A stretch of 62,140 nt of DNA from assembly GCA_902563435.1 (NCBI GenBank), contig CACEXE010000006.1, positions 1 to 62,140 on the forward strand, in the 5' to 3' direction. The stretch is from an uncultured Pelagibacteraceae bacterium. GTDB lineage: Bacteria; Pseudomonadota; Alphaproteobacteria; Pelagibacterales; Pelagibacteraceae. The notes below the pieces were generated by a model. That model was given only the letters and a program-made list of their open reading frames with translations, searched no databases and had not been told where the DNA came from. How positions within the stretch are numbered: the first letter of the stretch is position 1; each line of letters begins with the position of its first letter. A program made the position numbers and the translations under genes. This document shows positions 16,948 through 23,468 of the stretch, piece after piece.

Positions 16948-18859
16948 CAAATAAGAAACGAACCATATCTTTGTTCGCTATGCCTCCTTCACTAAATCCA
17001 TATCTCTCTGGGTTAAACTCATCAACTGATATTGTATCAATATCATCTACACCCAAATTTTTTAACTCTTCTAATTTTTCTATAATACCTCTACCTCTAT
17101 AATATAAATCTACACTTCCGTCTTCTCTCTTAGCTTTAGTTTCTAAATAATCATAAACTTTTTTACCTTTTTGTATGGTGTCAATCTCACCTAAGTTATA
17201 TCCTTTTTTACCAAGAGCTTCGGTAGAAAAATCTAATACGTCATCACCCATTGTAATGGCTACATCTAAACTCATTCTAGCTGGTTTAACCGGCGGTCTT
17301 ACATAATCAGGATCTTTTAATATTACCTCGCCAGTTTGCATATTTTTTCTCTCTACAAATTTAGGTCTTTCCCTAACTGTTCCTGTGGCATCGTCCCAAG
17401 TGTCGTAAGTTGTTCTAACTGCTGTATCGCCAACAAAGCTGCCAGGATCAGTTTCAGTTGTATATTGAAATCTACTTTTTTTCAAAGGCGCTAAACCTTC
17501 ATCATCTAAACTTTCTATAATAAAGTTAGCGTCGTTTGGATCTAGTGCAGGAAACTTTTTAATTTTTGCTAATTGTTCTCTTCGAGCACGTGTTATTCTC
17601 TCTCTAATCTTAGCAAGATACTGATTCATAATTCCAAATTTTTCTTCGGATGCTTTTGCAATCGAATCTGGTGTTTTATAAAAAGCACTCTCACCATCTT
17701 TAATTAACAAAGCCACACCTCTATTCTCATCTGCAATACCCTGTAGTTCTGTAAGAGTCATGTGGTCAAATTTATCTTTAGGACTGTTTGCTTTTTTGAC
17801 AGTGAACTGACCAAACAAATTTTTATCTGACATGAATTTAACAATGTCTGAGGCTGACTGTGCATTAGGAGTTTCGTCTATAGCCACATTAAGAACATTA
17901 AAACCTCCGTCACCAAAGTGGTATCTAAATATTTTTTTAGGATCAAACTCCTTGCCTTTAATGCCACGAACATACTCTGCATCTTTTAAACTTTTTAAAA
18001 CTTCATCGTCTAATTTTATAATACCTCTATCATGAAGCACTGGTAATAATTCTCTAGTTACAGCATTAAACTCTCCTTCTCTACCACCTGGAGTAAACTG
18101 TTCGTCATAAGCTTTACCTGCTCCTTGGTGCTTAAAATTAATACCATATTTTTTATTTTGTGCCTTACGAGCATCTTCCGCTGTTGTTCCTAAATCATCA
18201 ATTTTAGTTTTAATTTTTCCCATAGCTGTATCAATTATACCTTGAAGCTCTTGCTCGGATTCTCCAATCTGTTTTTTAGATGTTAGTTTACCTAACTCTA
18301 AAGAAGTTTCTGGAGGTAGGACTCCTGTTTTTTTAGCTTCTTTTAATTGTGTTAAGTATTCTGTTACTGATGTATCACCAGCGCCAGTTACTCTGCCTTC
18401 TGTCGTTATGCCAGCATTTTTTAATAGCTCTACAGTGTTTACACCTTCATCGTTTAATACCTTGTTTAATCTATCTATTTCGTTCTTTGTTCGGTTTCTA
18501 ACTACGATGTTGTATTTTAAAGTCTTCATCTGTTCAGGACTTAATAATTTTTTATCATCGTTTAATACTTTAAGGTGTTGCCTGATTGATTTATCAATCA
18601 TGTTAAATTCACTCGTAAGTTTTATGTATCTTTGGTCCGAACCTATTGCATAAGCGTTATATGGTTTGTGTAGAGTAGGGTCTTCTAATTTTGAACCAAA
18701 TAAAATTAAATCACCTTGTTCGGCTCTAGTCATTAGTTTACCAATATTAGTGGCCATGATTCCTTCACCTTCGATACCGGATCTTTTAATTAGATCTTTG
18801 GCATCTTCTAGTTTAATACCTGCTTCTAATAGTAATTGTAATAGTGTCTTTGTTGCCAT
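16928..18859 (-). CDS. Large unknown protein between terminase and portal
   Basis: 643 residues, charged, mostly helical, no signal peptide or catalytic motif recognised. Includes SEGGIANKDMVRFLFDD at the C-terminus, related to the GG-motif tails of other large virion-region genes here. Starts one base inside the terminase stop and overlaps the downstream gene by 20 bases. Possibly an internal virion protein; function unassigned. Confidence 0.5.
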   Translation of the reverse strand: MATKTLLQLLLEAGIKLEDAKDLIKRSGIEGEGIMATNIGKLMTRAEQGDLILFGSKLEDPTLHKPYNAYAIGSDQRYIKLTSEFNMIDKSIRQHLKVLNDDKKLLSPEQMKTLKYNIVVRNRTKNEIDRLNKVLNDEGVNTVELLKNAGITTEGRVTGAGDTSVTEYLTQLKEAKKTGVLPPETSLELGKLTSKKQIGESEQELQGIIDTAMGKIKTKIDDLGTTAEDARKAQNKKYGINFKHQGAGKAYDEQFTPGGREGEFNAVTRELLPVLHDRGIIKLDDEVLKSLKDAEYVRGIKGKEFDPKKIFRYHFGDGGFNVLNVAIDETPNAQSASDIVKFMSDKNLFGQFTVKKANSPKDKFDHMTLTELQGIADENRGVALLIKDGESAFYKTPDSIAKASEEKFGIMNQYLAKIRERITRARREQLAKIKKFPALDPNDANFIIESLDDEGLAPLKKSRFQYTTETDPGSFVGDTAVRTTYDTWDDATGTVRERPKFVERKNMQTGEVILKDPDYVRPPVKPARMSLDVAITMGDDVLDFSTEALGKKGYNLGEIDTIQKGKKVYDYLETKAKREDGSVDLYYRGRGIIEKLEELKNLGVDDIDTISVDEFNPERYGFSEGGIANKDMVRFLFDDNVRN

Positions 18860-20325
18860 TAATAATAAACTCGCTTACGTTTAGTTGTTTTGTCATCCAC
18901 ATAATCTTCGGGGTGCGTGATGAGTCCACCCTGTCTAAATCGCATGACAGCTTGAGTCATAGAGTCAACTAAATCGTCATGATCGCCGTTTGGAAATGCT
19001 GCACATTCTTCGATAACTTCATCTGCAAATTTCTGCTCCGGGGCCCATATCATACCAGATTCGAACAAAGGTGCAACCGCATTCACTCTTGCATGCTTAT
19101 CATTTCCTTTACTTGGTGTGAAATTAATTACAGGTATATCCATCTGTCTAAGTTCGTAAGTCAAAGGCAAACCAGAAGCTTTTGCTTCTATAATCACAGA
19201 TTCAGGTTGCCAATACTTATATTGCTGTAAAGCTAAACGTCTAAGCTCTGGAAACTCGTATCTACCTTTTATAGCGTCTAATAATATTAAATTAGTTTTT
19301 GAATCTTCATCTGGATAAAAAACACCCCACGTAGTTATAGCTGAATAGTCAGCAGATTCTTTTTTAAGAAACGCTGTATCGTAAGACTGTATGACGTGCT
19401 GTAGAGGCGGTATGGTTTCTTTCTTGTACACGTTCCACCATTCACGTTTAATAATAGCTCCTTCTTCTGATGTAGGAGCCTGCATCCACTGTGCGTTCCA
19501 TTTACCAACAGGTAGAGTTGCTTTAACTTTTTCAAGTTCTTCCTTGTTCCAATATTCTGGCCACACTGGTCCGTGGTCCATGAGTGCCGGAAATTCGACC
19601 ACGTGCCATTGATCAGCCTTAGATTCTTTCTGATTGGCAATTAACATACCTGTTAAATCTTTTGTAGACCATCTTGTCATTACCAAGACTATCTTACCGC
19701 CTGGTTGTAAACGTTGACGTGGACCAGACGTATACCATTCGTAAGCAGACTCTAATGCAGTCTTAGACATTGCATCTTGTTCAGAATGTGGATCGTCAAT
19801 GATTAATAGATCAGCGCCCCGTCCTGTAATAGCACCACCTACACCGGCTGCGAAGTACTCACCACCTTGTGCTGTCTCCCAACGACCTGCTGCTTTTGAG
19901 TCTTCTTGTAAAGTTGTAGTAAAAATTTTTTGATAGTCTTCTGAGTCAATTAAATTTTTTGACTTTCGTCCAAATCTTACAGCTAGTTCTGCGTTGTGCG
20001 TGGTTTGTATTATCTTTAATTTTGGATTACGGCCCACCATCCACGATGGCAAAAGAAAAGATGCAAACTCAGATTTAGTATGCCTTGGTGGCATATTAAC
20101 TATAAGCCTGTTTATTTCGCCCGTTGCTAATTTATTAAATTTATCTGCGATGTGTCTATGATGAGACCCCTCTACAAAATCAGGCCACATACATTTTACA
20201 AAAGATAGAAAATCATTCTTAGCTTTGTTCTGTATCTTTTTTTCAGCATGCAACACTTGAAGTTGTTTGAAAACCCTACGTACATCTGCAGGTAATTTTT
20301 CTATATTTACCTTATTCAAGTCCAT
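18859..20325 (-). CDS. terL: Terminase large subunit
   Basis: 488 residues. Translocase ATPase: variant Walker A PPRHTKS (about residue 79-85), Walker B LLIIDDPHSE (about 172), coupling region LVMTRWSTKD. Nuclease: Asp in QSYDTAF, Glu in VIIEAKASG, and GDHDDLVDS near the C-terminus, the three acidic clusters of the RNase H-like domain. It powers DNA packaging through the portal. The small subunit is on the other strand 4 kb away. Confidence 0.92.
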   Translation of the reverse strand: MDLNKVNIEKLPADVRRVFKQLQVLHAEKKIQNKAKNDFLSFVKCMWPDFVEGSHHRHIADKFNKLATGEINRLIVNMPPRHTKSEFASFLLPSWMVGRNPKLKIIQTTHNAELAVRFGRKSKNLIDSEDYQKIFTTTLQEDSKAAGRWETAQGGEYFAAGVGGAITGRGADLLIIDDPHSEQDAMSKTALESAYEWYTSGPRQRLQPGGKIVLVMTRWSTKDLTGMLIANQKESKADQWHVVEFPALMDHGPVWPEYWNKEELEKVKATLPVGKWNAQWMQAPTSEEGAIIKREWWNVYKKETIPPLQHVIQSYDTAFLKKESADYSAITTWGVFYPDEDSKTNLILLDAIKGRYEFPELRRLALQQYKYWQPESVIIEAKASGLPLTYELRQMDIPVINFTPSKGNDKHARVNAVAPLFESGMIWAPEQKFADEVIEECAAFPNGDHDDLVDSMTQAVMRFRQGGLITHPEDYVDDKTTKRKRVYY

Positions 20326-20493
20326 GGTACCAAAACGTTTTTAACCTGGGTGGCTGTCTAAATCAAGCACTATAGTCAAAAGCAGTGGGACCCCTTTTAC
20401 ACAAAAAGGGGGGATGGGGTCGGTGATCCATGGATATTGGAAAACTGCCCGGGACCCCTAGGGCCACCGCAGGTGGCCCTAGGGTAAACTTTA
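20326..20493. other. GC-rich hairpin-bearing gap upstream of terL
   Basis: 168 bases with no convincing gene. Contains CCCCTTTT/AAAAGGGG (20391-20398/20404-20411) and a 13-bp perfect stem CCCTAGGGCCACC/GGTGGCCCTAGGG (20456-20468/20472-20484), plus the direct repeat GGGACCCCT twice, 64 bases apart. No T-run follows the long stem on either strand. Packaging (pac/cos) or RNA-processing site is possible. Confidence 0.6.
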
Positions 20494-20724
20494 TTAGTCT
20501 AACAAAACCATGTACGCTTTAGCGTTATGTTTTCTAAACCAGTCAAGGTCACGTCTAACAGCTTCCCATAGCTGGGAGATACCAACGTCCTGCCTCAACT
20601 TATCTTCCTGAGTTGCTGCCCATTCGTTGTTAATAATAGCGTCATACTTGTTAGCTTCTTCTTTTGTTAGTTGAATAGATTCACCATTAAATCTATTTTT
20701 TCTTATTTCAGTTTTTGTTTCCAT
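20494..20724 (-). CDS. Small hypothetical protein
   Basis: 76 residues starting METKTEIRKNRFNG; acidic-helical, with LTKEEANKYDAIINN and AVRRDLDWFRKHN. An upstream in-frame extension to 20943 is rejected because it lies antisense to a plus-strand gene. The ATG is seven bases after a -10 box, implying a leaderless transcript. Function unknown. Confidence 0.65.
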   Translation of the reverse strand: METKTEIRKNRFNGESIQLTKEEANKYDAIINNEWAATQEDKLRQDVGISQLWEAVRRDLDWFRKHNAKAYMVLLD

Positions 20725-20726
20725 AC

Positions 20727-20760
20727 TTGACAATGTATCCCAAATATTATAGGATGTCAA
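20727..20760. promoter_or_regulatory. 34-bp face-to-face divergent promoter
   Basis: Plus: TTGACA (20727-20732), 17 bp, TAGGAT (20750-20755), 6 bases, ATG at 20762. Minus: TTGACA (20760-20755), 17 bp, TACATT (20737-20732), 7 bases, ATG at 20724. The -35 box of each shares one base with the -10 box of the other, so the two promoters cannot be occupied together. Confidence 0.75.
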
Positions 20761-20761
20761 T

Positions 20762-21004
20762 ATGAAAGATATAAATAAAATAGTAGAAGACGTAAAAGGT
20801 ATATTAACAAGAACTGACTTTATGATTTCTTGGTACGCTAAAAAATATAACAAGACTATTTTTAGAGCGGGTAATATGAGCCATGTTGGTTGTAAAGTGT
20901 GGGAAAGAAATGGAGATAAATACATTTGTTTCTTTGATCCCACAATTGAAAGATATACAACGGCAATAAATCCTGTTATAACTTATAAGAGAAAGGTAAA
21001 TTAA
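20762..21004 (+). CDS. Hypothetical early-type protein
   Basis: 80 residues: helical N-terminus (KDINKIVEDVKGILTRTDFMISWYAKKYNKT) followed by short beta-like segments (VWERNGDKYICFFDP). First gene of a plus-strand unit driven by the divergent promoter; its ATG lies where transcription should begin. No family recognised. Confidence 0.65.
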   Translation: MKDINKIVEDVKGILTRTDFMISWYAKKYNKTIFRAGNMSHVGCKVWERNGDKYICFFDPTIERYTTAINPVITYKRKVN

Positions 21005-21079
21005 ATGGGTATTACATTTTGGTTAATCATGTTGGTTCTGGTACACATTGGATTTTTATTCATGTGTCCTTGGGAGTAA
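21005..21079 (+). CDS. 24-residue membrane peptide
   Basis: ATG directly follows the upstream stop (TAAATG). The peptide is almost one transmembrane helix, containing FWLIMLVLVHIGFLFM and ending CPWE. The next gene starts two bases after its stop. Too short for confident coding assignment, but the tight spacing supports it. Confidence 0.45.
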   Translation: MGITFWLIMLVLVHIGFLFMCPWE

Positions 21080-21080
21080 T

Positions 21081-21245
21081 ATGAAAACATTTGAATTTGA
21101 GGTTCCTTGTACTTATCACTACGTGATAAAAGCACGTAGTGAAAAGGAAGCGAGAAAGATATTAGTTGAGAAAGGTGGCATCGATATTCAAGGACATTTA
21201 TGTCTTGAGGAAGACAACTATAGAAAGGCAACTGTCATAAAATAA
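21081..21245 (+). CDS. Small hypothetical protein
   Basis: 54 residues beginning MKTFEFEVPCTYHYVIKARSEKEARK; pattern strand-strand-helix resembling small proteins that modify or bind RNA/protein, but not assignable. The start is preferred over a longer reading from 21048 because GGAG lies six bases before this ATG. Confidence 0.6.
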   Translation: MKTFEFEVPCTYHYVIKARSEKEARKILVEKGGIDIQGHLCLEEDNYRKATVIK

Positions 21246-21246
21246 T

Positions 21247-21312
21247 ATGGAACTTTGGGAAATGATAATGGCAGGTGTAGTTACAATATTTATATTGTAC
21301 TTCTACACTTGA
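21247..21312 (+). CDS. 21-residue membrane peptide
   Basis: MELWEMIMAGVVTIFILYFYT, a single hydrophobic helix with an acidic N-terminus. It begins one base after the preceding stop, and its TGA stop lies inside the first copy of the repeated hairpin element. Plausible phage membrane micropeptide; unproven. Confidence 0.4.
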   Translation: MELWEMIMAGVVTIFILYFYT

Positions 21313-21382
21313 GCCTAGATCTGATTGGAACGCTTAAAGTAATAAAGAGTCCGGATGCAAGCCAGTCAGATCTGGGGTCAAG
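21308..21382 (+). ncRNA. Repeated hairpin RNA element, copy 1
   Basis: Ends CTTGA/TCAAG pair; next CCT with GGG; then AGATCTGATTGG pairs with CCAGTCAGATCT (one G-U). The loop carries TTAAAGTAATAAAG. Same architecture as copies at 21781 and 21926 but with different inner-stem sequence. No T-run follows. Confidence 0.65.
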
Positions 21383-21394
21383 TAGGCAAAAATA

Positions 21395-21570
21395 GAGACG
21401 TAGTCTCACAGGTTTTTTGGTAACTGGTGATTGGTGAAATCAACACGTTAAAAAAGGAAGGCTTACCAAGTGCTTGACCATGGAACATGGCGCTTGGAAG
21501 AACAATAGCAGGTGAAAGCCTAATAACCCTGCCGGCGTGGCTAGATCGTGTTAATCGCTCGAGAGGCCGG
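21395..21570 (+). ncRNA. Candidate multi-helix structured RNA
   Basis: Higher GC, no good ORF. Possible helices: GAGAC/GTCTC (21395/21403), TGATT/AATCA (21428/21438), AACACG/CGTGTT (21442/21547), GGCTT/AAGCC (21460/21516), CCAAGTGC/GCGCTTGG (21466/21490), GCAGG/CCTGC (21508/21528) and CCGGC/GCCGG (21532/21566). Some cross, so pseudoknots are possible. Pairing read by eye only. Confidence 0.4.
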
Positions 21571-21585
21571 TGTCCAAGGCAGCGC

Positions 21586-21613
21586 CAAGCCACAAGCACC
21601 AAGCAACAAGCTT
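21586..21613. repeat. CAAGCNN heptamer array, 4 units
   Basis: Four consecutive 7-base units: CAAGCCA, CAAGCAC, CAAGCAA, CAAGCTT. The last two T residues are the start of the TTGACA -35 box of the next promoter, so the array abuts a promoter. Confidence 0.8.
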
Positions 21614-21640
21614 GACAGCTGATCCCGTATAGTGTAGGAT
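21612..21640 (+). promoter_or_regulatory. Leaderless-type promoter
   Basis: TTGACA (21612-21617), exact 17-bp spacer, TAGGAT (21635-21640), six bases, ATG at 21647. Same arrangement as at 20727 and 22245. Confidence 0.7.
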
Positions 21641-21646
21641 GATATT

Positions 21647-21778
21647 ATGACAATTAGAAAGAAATTAGTAAAAGAAATAAAAAAGACAAACCCTGTTCTG
21701 GCAGATGAGATTAAGTATATGTCGGTGAAGGAATTCAAAGCGTTGATGGAAGTATTCAACGTTTGGTGCAGGTTATAA
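21647..21778 (+). CDS. 43-residue helical protein
   Basis: Begins MTIRKKLVKEIKKTNPVLADE and ends FNVWCRL; charged, amphipathic, alpha-helical. No Shine-Dalgarno; the ATG is six bases after a -10 box. The second repeated hairpin element begins two bases after its stop. Function unknown. Confidence 0.55.
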   Translation: MTIRKKLVKEIKKTNPVLADEIKYMSVKEFKALMEVFNVWCRL

Positions 21779-21780
21779 AA

Positions 21781-21856
21781 CTTGAGCCCTGATCCATTGG
21801 CGTATGCATTTATGCGAAGGCCTTTAAAGTACAATGCTGATGGATCTGGGGTCAAG
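21781..21856 (+). ncRNA. Repeated hairpin RNA element, copy 2
   Basis: CTTGA/TCAAG and CCC/GGG outer pairs; GATCCAT pairs with ATGGATC, extended by TGGC/GCTG wobble pairs. The loop holds GCAT/ATGC and the shared TTTAAAGTA. Compensated differences from copies 1 and 3 support conserved structure. Confidence 0.7.
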
Positions 21857-21866
21857 TGACCGAGTG

Positions 21867-21962
21867 ATGTACATTGCAATGCGTGTAACAGCTGTTATCT
21901 ACTGGTCAGCAATCACTTGGCCAAACTTGAGCCCTGATCCTATGTGGCAAAGTAGGACGTAA
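21867..21962 (+). CDS. Possible 31-residue micropeptide
   Basis: ATG-initiated reading MYIAMRVTAVIYWSAITWP, then hydrophilic, ending in the third hairpin element. Hydrophobic like its upstream micropeptides, but it has only a weak GAG upstream and overlaps a structured RNA, so coding is doubtful. Confidence 0.25.
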   Translation: MYIAMRVTAVIYWSAITWPNLSPDPMWQSRT

Positions 21963-21990
21963 AGCCCACGCCATAGGATCTGGGGTCAAG
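21926..21990 (+). ncRNA. Repeated hairpin RNA element, copy 3
   Basis: CTTGA/TCAAG, CCC/GGG, then GATCCTATG pairs with CATAGGATC; a further GTGG/CCAC helix can form inside. The loop contains CAAAGTAGG. The shortest copy (65 bases). Confidence 0.7.
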
Positions 21991-22023
21991 TAACTGCGGA
22001 CATACTAGTTCGATCCGTAACAT

Positions 22024-22079
22024 ACTCGACCATGGCTCCTGGGTCATGAGCCATGATAATAACTGACCCAAGGTCAAGT
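22024..22079 (+). ncRNA. Candidate H-type pseudoknot
   Basis: CATGGCTC (22031-22038) pairs with GAGCCATG (22048-22055); the loop TGGGTCA (22040-22046) pairs perfectly with TGACCCA (22064-22070). An outer ACTnGACC/GGTCnAGT pairing (22024/22072) encloses both. Strong complementarity in 56 bases. Confidence 0.55.
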
Positions 22080-22092
22080 GTAGAACGACGAT

Positions 22093-22193
22093 GGAGGAGA
22101 CCTCCAATTGAGTCTAAGTCTTTAACTAGAAATAGGCTTGACCATGGCGCAAACGTCTCCTTTGTGTGGTTTTTTAATCACAGACGGAGCGCC
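22093..22193 (+). ncRNA. Further hairpins in the RNA-rich segment
   Basis: GGAGG-AGA-CCTCC (22093-22105), then an interrupted hairpin: GGCGC/GCGCC (22146/22189), CGTC/GACG and TGTG/CACA with a T-rich loop. No ORF of note between 21963 and 22279. Function unknown. Confidence 0.4.
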
Positions 22194-22243
22194 AAGCTGC
22201 AAGCTCTGGTGCAACTTTCCAGAGCTTGACAAGCTCCAAGCGG
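22193..22243. repeat. CAAGCNN heptamers around a 10-bp hairpin
   Basis: CAAGCTG, CAAGCTC (22193-22206) and CAAGCTC, CAAGCGG (22230-22243) flank a perfect CAAGCTCTGG/CCAGAGCTTG stem (22200-22209/22219-22228). Like the 21586 array, it abuts the -35 box of a promoter. Confidence 0.7.
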
Positions 22244-22244
22244 C

Positions 22245-22273
22245 TTGACAAGAGTCAAGGGATATTGTAGGAT
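22245..22273 (+). promoter_or_regulatory. Leaderless-type promoter
   Basis: TTGACA (22245-22250), 17 bp, TAGGAT (22268-22273), six bases, ATG at 22280. Third plus-strand member of this promoter class. Confidence 0.7.
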
Positions 22274-22279
22274 TAATTT

Positions 22280-22447
22280 ATGAGAAAGAAAATAGACAAT
22301 AACAACTTGCTTCCATACTTTACGGATGATCACAGAGACTTACCAGCTGATTATCTGAAATCGTGTGAGGAGTTTTTTAACGAAGAGCAATATAAATATT
22401 GTAACATAATGGGAGAGAAACATGACAGCATTAAAAAAGAAAAGTGA
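22280..22447 (+). CDS. Small hypothetical protein
   Basis: 55 residues: MRKKIDNNNLLPYFTDDH, then LPADYLKSCEEFFNEEQ. Starts six bases after a TAGGAT box without a Shine-Dalgarno sequence. Its 3' end overlaps the next gene by 26 bases in another frame. Unknown function. Confidence 0.6.
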   Translation: MRKKIDNNNLLPYFTDDHRDLPADYLKSCEEFFNEEQYKYCNIMGEKHDSIKKEK

Positions 22448-22754
22448 GACATGCGAAGAGCAACTTCGCAGGATGTGCAAGGACATTGCGAAAGATATTA
22501 GTGAGCCGCCTTCCAAACAGGCATCACCAGAGGTCTACATGGAAGACGTCTACGATATAGAATGGATCACGCACAAGGACCACAGTTACAAAGCAGCAAG
22601 GCTGCTGGTTGCAGGTGGCGGACCTAATATCTGGGTGAATCTGCTAACCAACACGGTCGACGGTTATTGGTGGGGAGATCATTGCAAACATGACTTCATA
22701 GACAACCTAGGTCTAGATGATTATCTAGCGGAGATGCATGCCAGTTCAAAGTAA
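22422..22754 (+). CDS. Hypothetical phage protein
   Basis: 110 residues. Helical N-terminus (CEEQLRRMCKDIAKDI), then a beta-rich part with YDIEWITHKDHSYKAARLLVAGGGPNIWVNLLTN and WWGDHCKHDF. GGGAG precedes the start. GC and codon use are higher than in neighbouring genes. Family not recognised. Confidence 0.65.
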   Translation: MTALKKKSETCEEQLRRMCKDIAKDISEPPSKQASPEVYMEDVYDIEWITHKDHSYKAARLLVAGGGPNIWVNLLTNTVDGYWWGDHCKHDFIDNLGLDDYLAEMHASSK

Positions 22755-22935
22755 AGATCACGGTTCAATATTGTGGAATCATTACTGCTGGTGCAAGGAC
22801 AACGGTCGGGACACGACCTGGTTTACAAAGCCAAAGTTTCGAGGGTTAAGCCACAAGCTTCAAGCTCCAAGCAGCAAGCTTCAAGCCCCACGGCCAAAGC
22901 TTCAAGCTCCAAGCCGCAAGCAACAAGCTTCTTGA
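22738..22935 (+). CDS. Small protein ending in translated heptamer repeats
   Basis: 65 residues: a compact N-terminal part (DHGSILWNHYCWCKDNGRD) and a C-terminal tail with four seven-residue repeats, KLQAPSS, KLQAPRP, KLQAPSR, KQQAS, generated by reading the CAAGCNN array. Overlaps the previous gene by 17 bases and the opposing nuclease gene by 113 bases. N-terminus looks real; the tail may be a by-product. Confidence 0.45.
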   Translation: MPVQSKDHGSILWNHYCWCKDNGRDTTWFTKPKFRGLSHKLQAPSSKLQAPRPKLQAPSRKQQAS

Positions 22936-23215
22936 TCTTGTTCCCCCTATAAAGTTTCACGGTGCATGGACCGAGGGCCTCTGCCAAGATAAATGTATTG
23001 TTAGGATGTTGTAAATGCCAAGCAATTTGGTGTGGTGAAAATCTAAGTTTATTACCTCGGGTAACTTTTAATTCGACTGTGAAAAAAACCTTTCTTTCGT
23101 TGTATCCCAATACATCTGGCATGCCAGGAACACTAATGTTTTCAATCCTATTCCATATAATTTTCGGAGTAGCTTTCTTTAATTTTTGATATAATTTTGA
23201 CTCTGGTCCCCGCAT
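22823..23215 (-). CDS. VRR-NUC-type nuclease with repeat-derived tail
   Basis: 130 residues. Core has the PD-(D/E)xK VRR-NUC signature: SVPGMPDVLGY, FFTVELKVTRG, LRFSPHQIAWHL (about residues 28-70). These enzymes cut branched or replication DNA. The last 35 or so residues are seven-residue repeats (EACGLEL-like) translated from the CAAGCNN array on the opposite strand, probably an extension after loss of an earlier stop. Confidence 0.75.
   Translation of the reverse strand: MRGPESKLYQKLKKATPKIIWNRIENISVPGMPDVLGYNERKVFFTVELKVTRGNKLRFSPHQIAWHLQHPNNTFILAEALGPCTVKLYRGNKIKKLVACGLELEALAVGLEACCLELEACGLTLETLAL
22854..22930. repeat. CAAGCNN heptamer array, 11 units
   Basis: Eleven consecutive 7-base units, nine matching CAAGC plus two bases exactly (CTT, CTC, CAG, CCC, CCG, CAA endings) and two diverged (CACGGCC, AAAGCTT). 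Lies in the 3' overlap of two convergent genes. Confidence 0.9.
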
Positions 23216-23234
23216 TTTTTTGGAGTTACATACG

Positions 23235-23468
23235 TTAATAATCTTTAATATATCCTGGTGGTAATATGATCTTTTCTTCTCTTTGTGGTTTCAACACAAC
23301 CCTAATTGATATGTCTTTTGGATCTGTACTTTCATGTACTTCTATACGTCTAATCTCTTCAAGATAACCCTTCTGACTCATGATATATATTTTAGCATTT
23401 GACACAGCGTTGCCTTTCAAACCATCTGTAAATTTACTTAAATACTCTTGTAAATGTTTTACGTACAT
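23235..23468 (-). CDS. Hypothetical protein
   Basis: 77 residues; alternating strands and helices (AKIYIMSQKGYLEEIRRIEV, ISIRVVLKP) ending PPGYIKDY. Linked by one-base overlap to the coiled-coil gene upstream. No family recognised. Confidence 0.55.
   Translation of the reverse strand: MYVKHLQEYLSKFTDGLKGNAVSNAKIYIMSQKGYLEEIRRIEVHESTDPKDISIRVVLKPQREEKIILPPGYIKDY

Noticed and set aside
20389..20436. Short minus-strand ORF (MDHRPHPPF...) upstream of terL
   Set aside because: No ribosome-binding site and its codons come from the inverted repeats.
20725..20943. N-terminal extension of the 20494 gene to 149 residues
   Set aside because: The extension is antisense to a plus-strand gene, crosses a divergent promoter, and has no ribosome-binding site.
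21308..21990. Repeated hairpins as intrinsic terminators
   Set aside because: None is followed by a T-run on either strand, unlike the clear terminators at 4655 and 56173.
21995..22033. GTTCGATCC followed by ACCA, resembling the T-arm and 3' end of a tRNA
   Set aside because: No acceptor, D or anticodon stem pairs in the preceding 70 bases; the flanking bases belong to other hairpins.
22854..22930. Heptamer array as a CRISPR
   Set aside because: Seven-base units without spacers and no cas genes.
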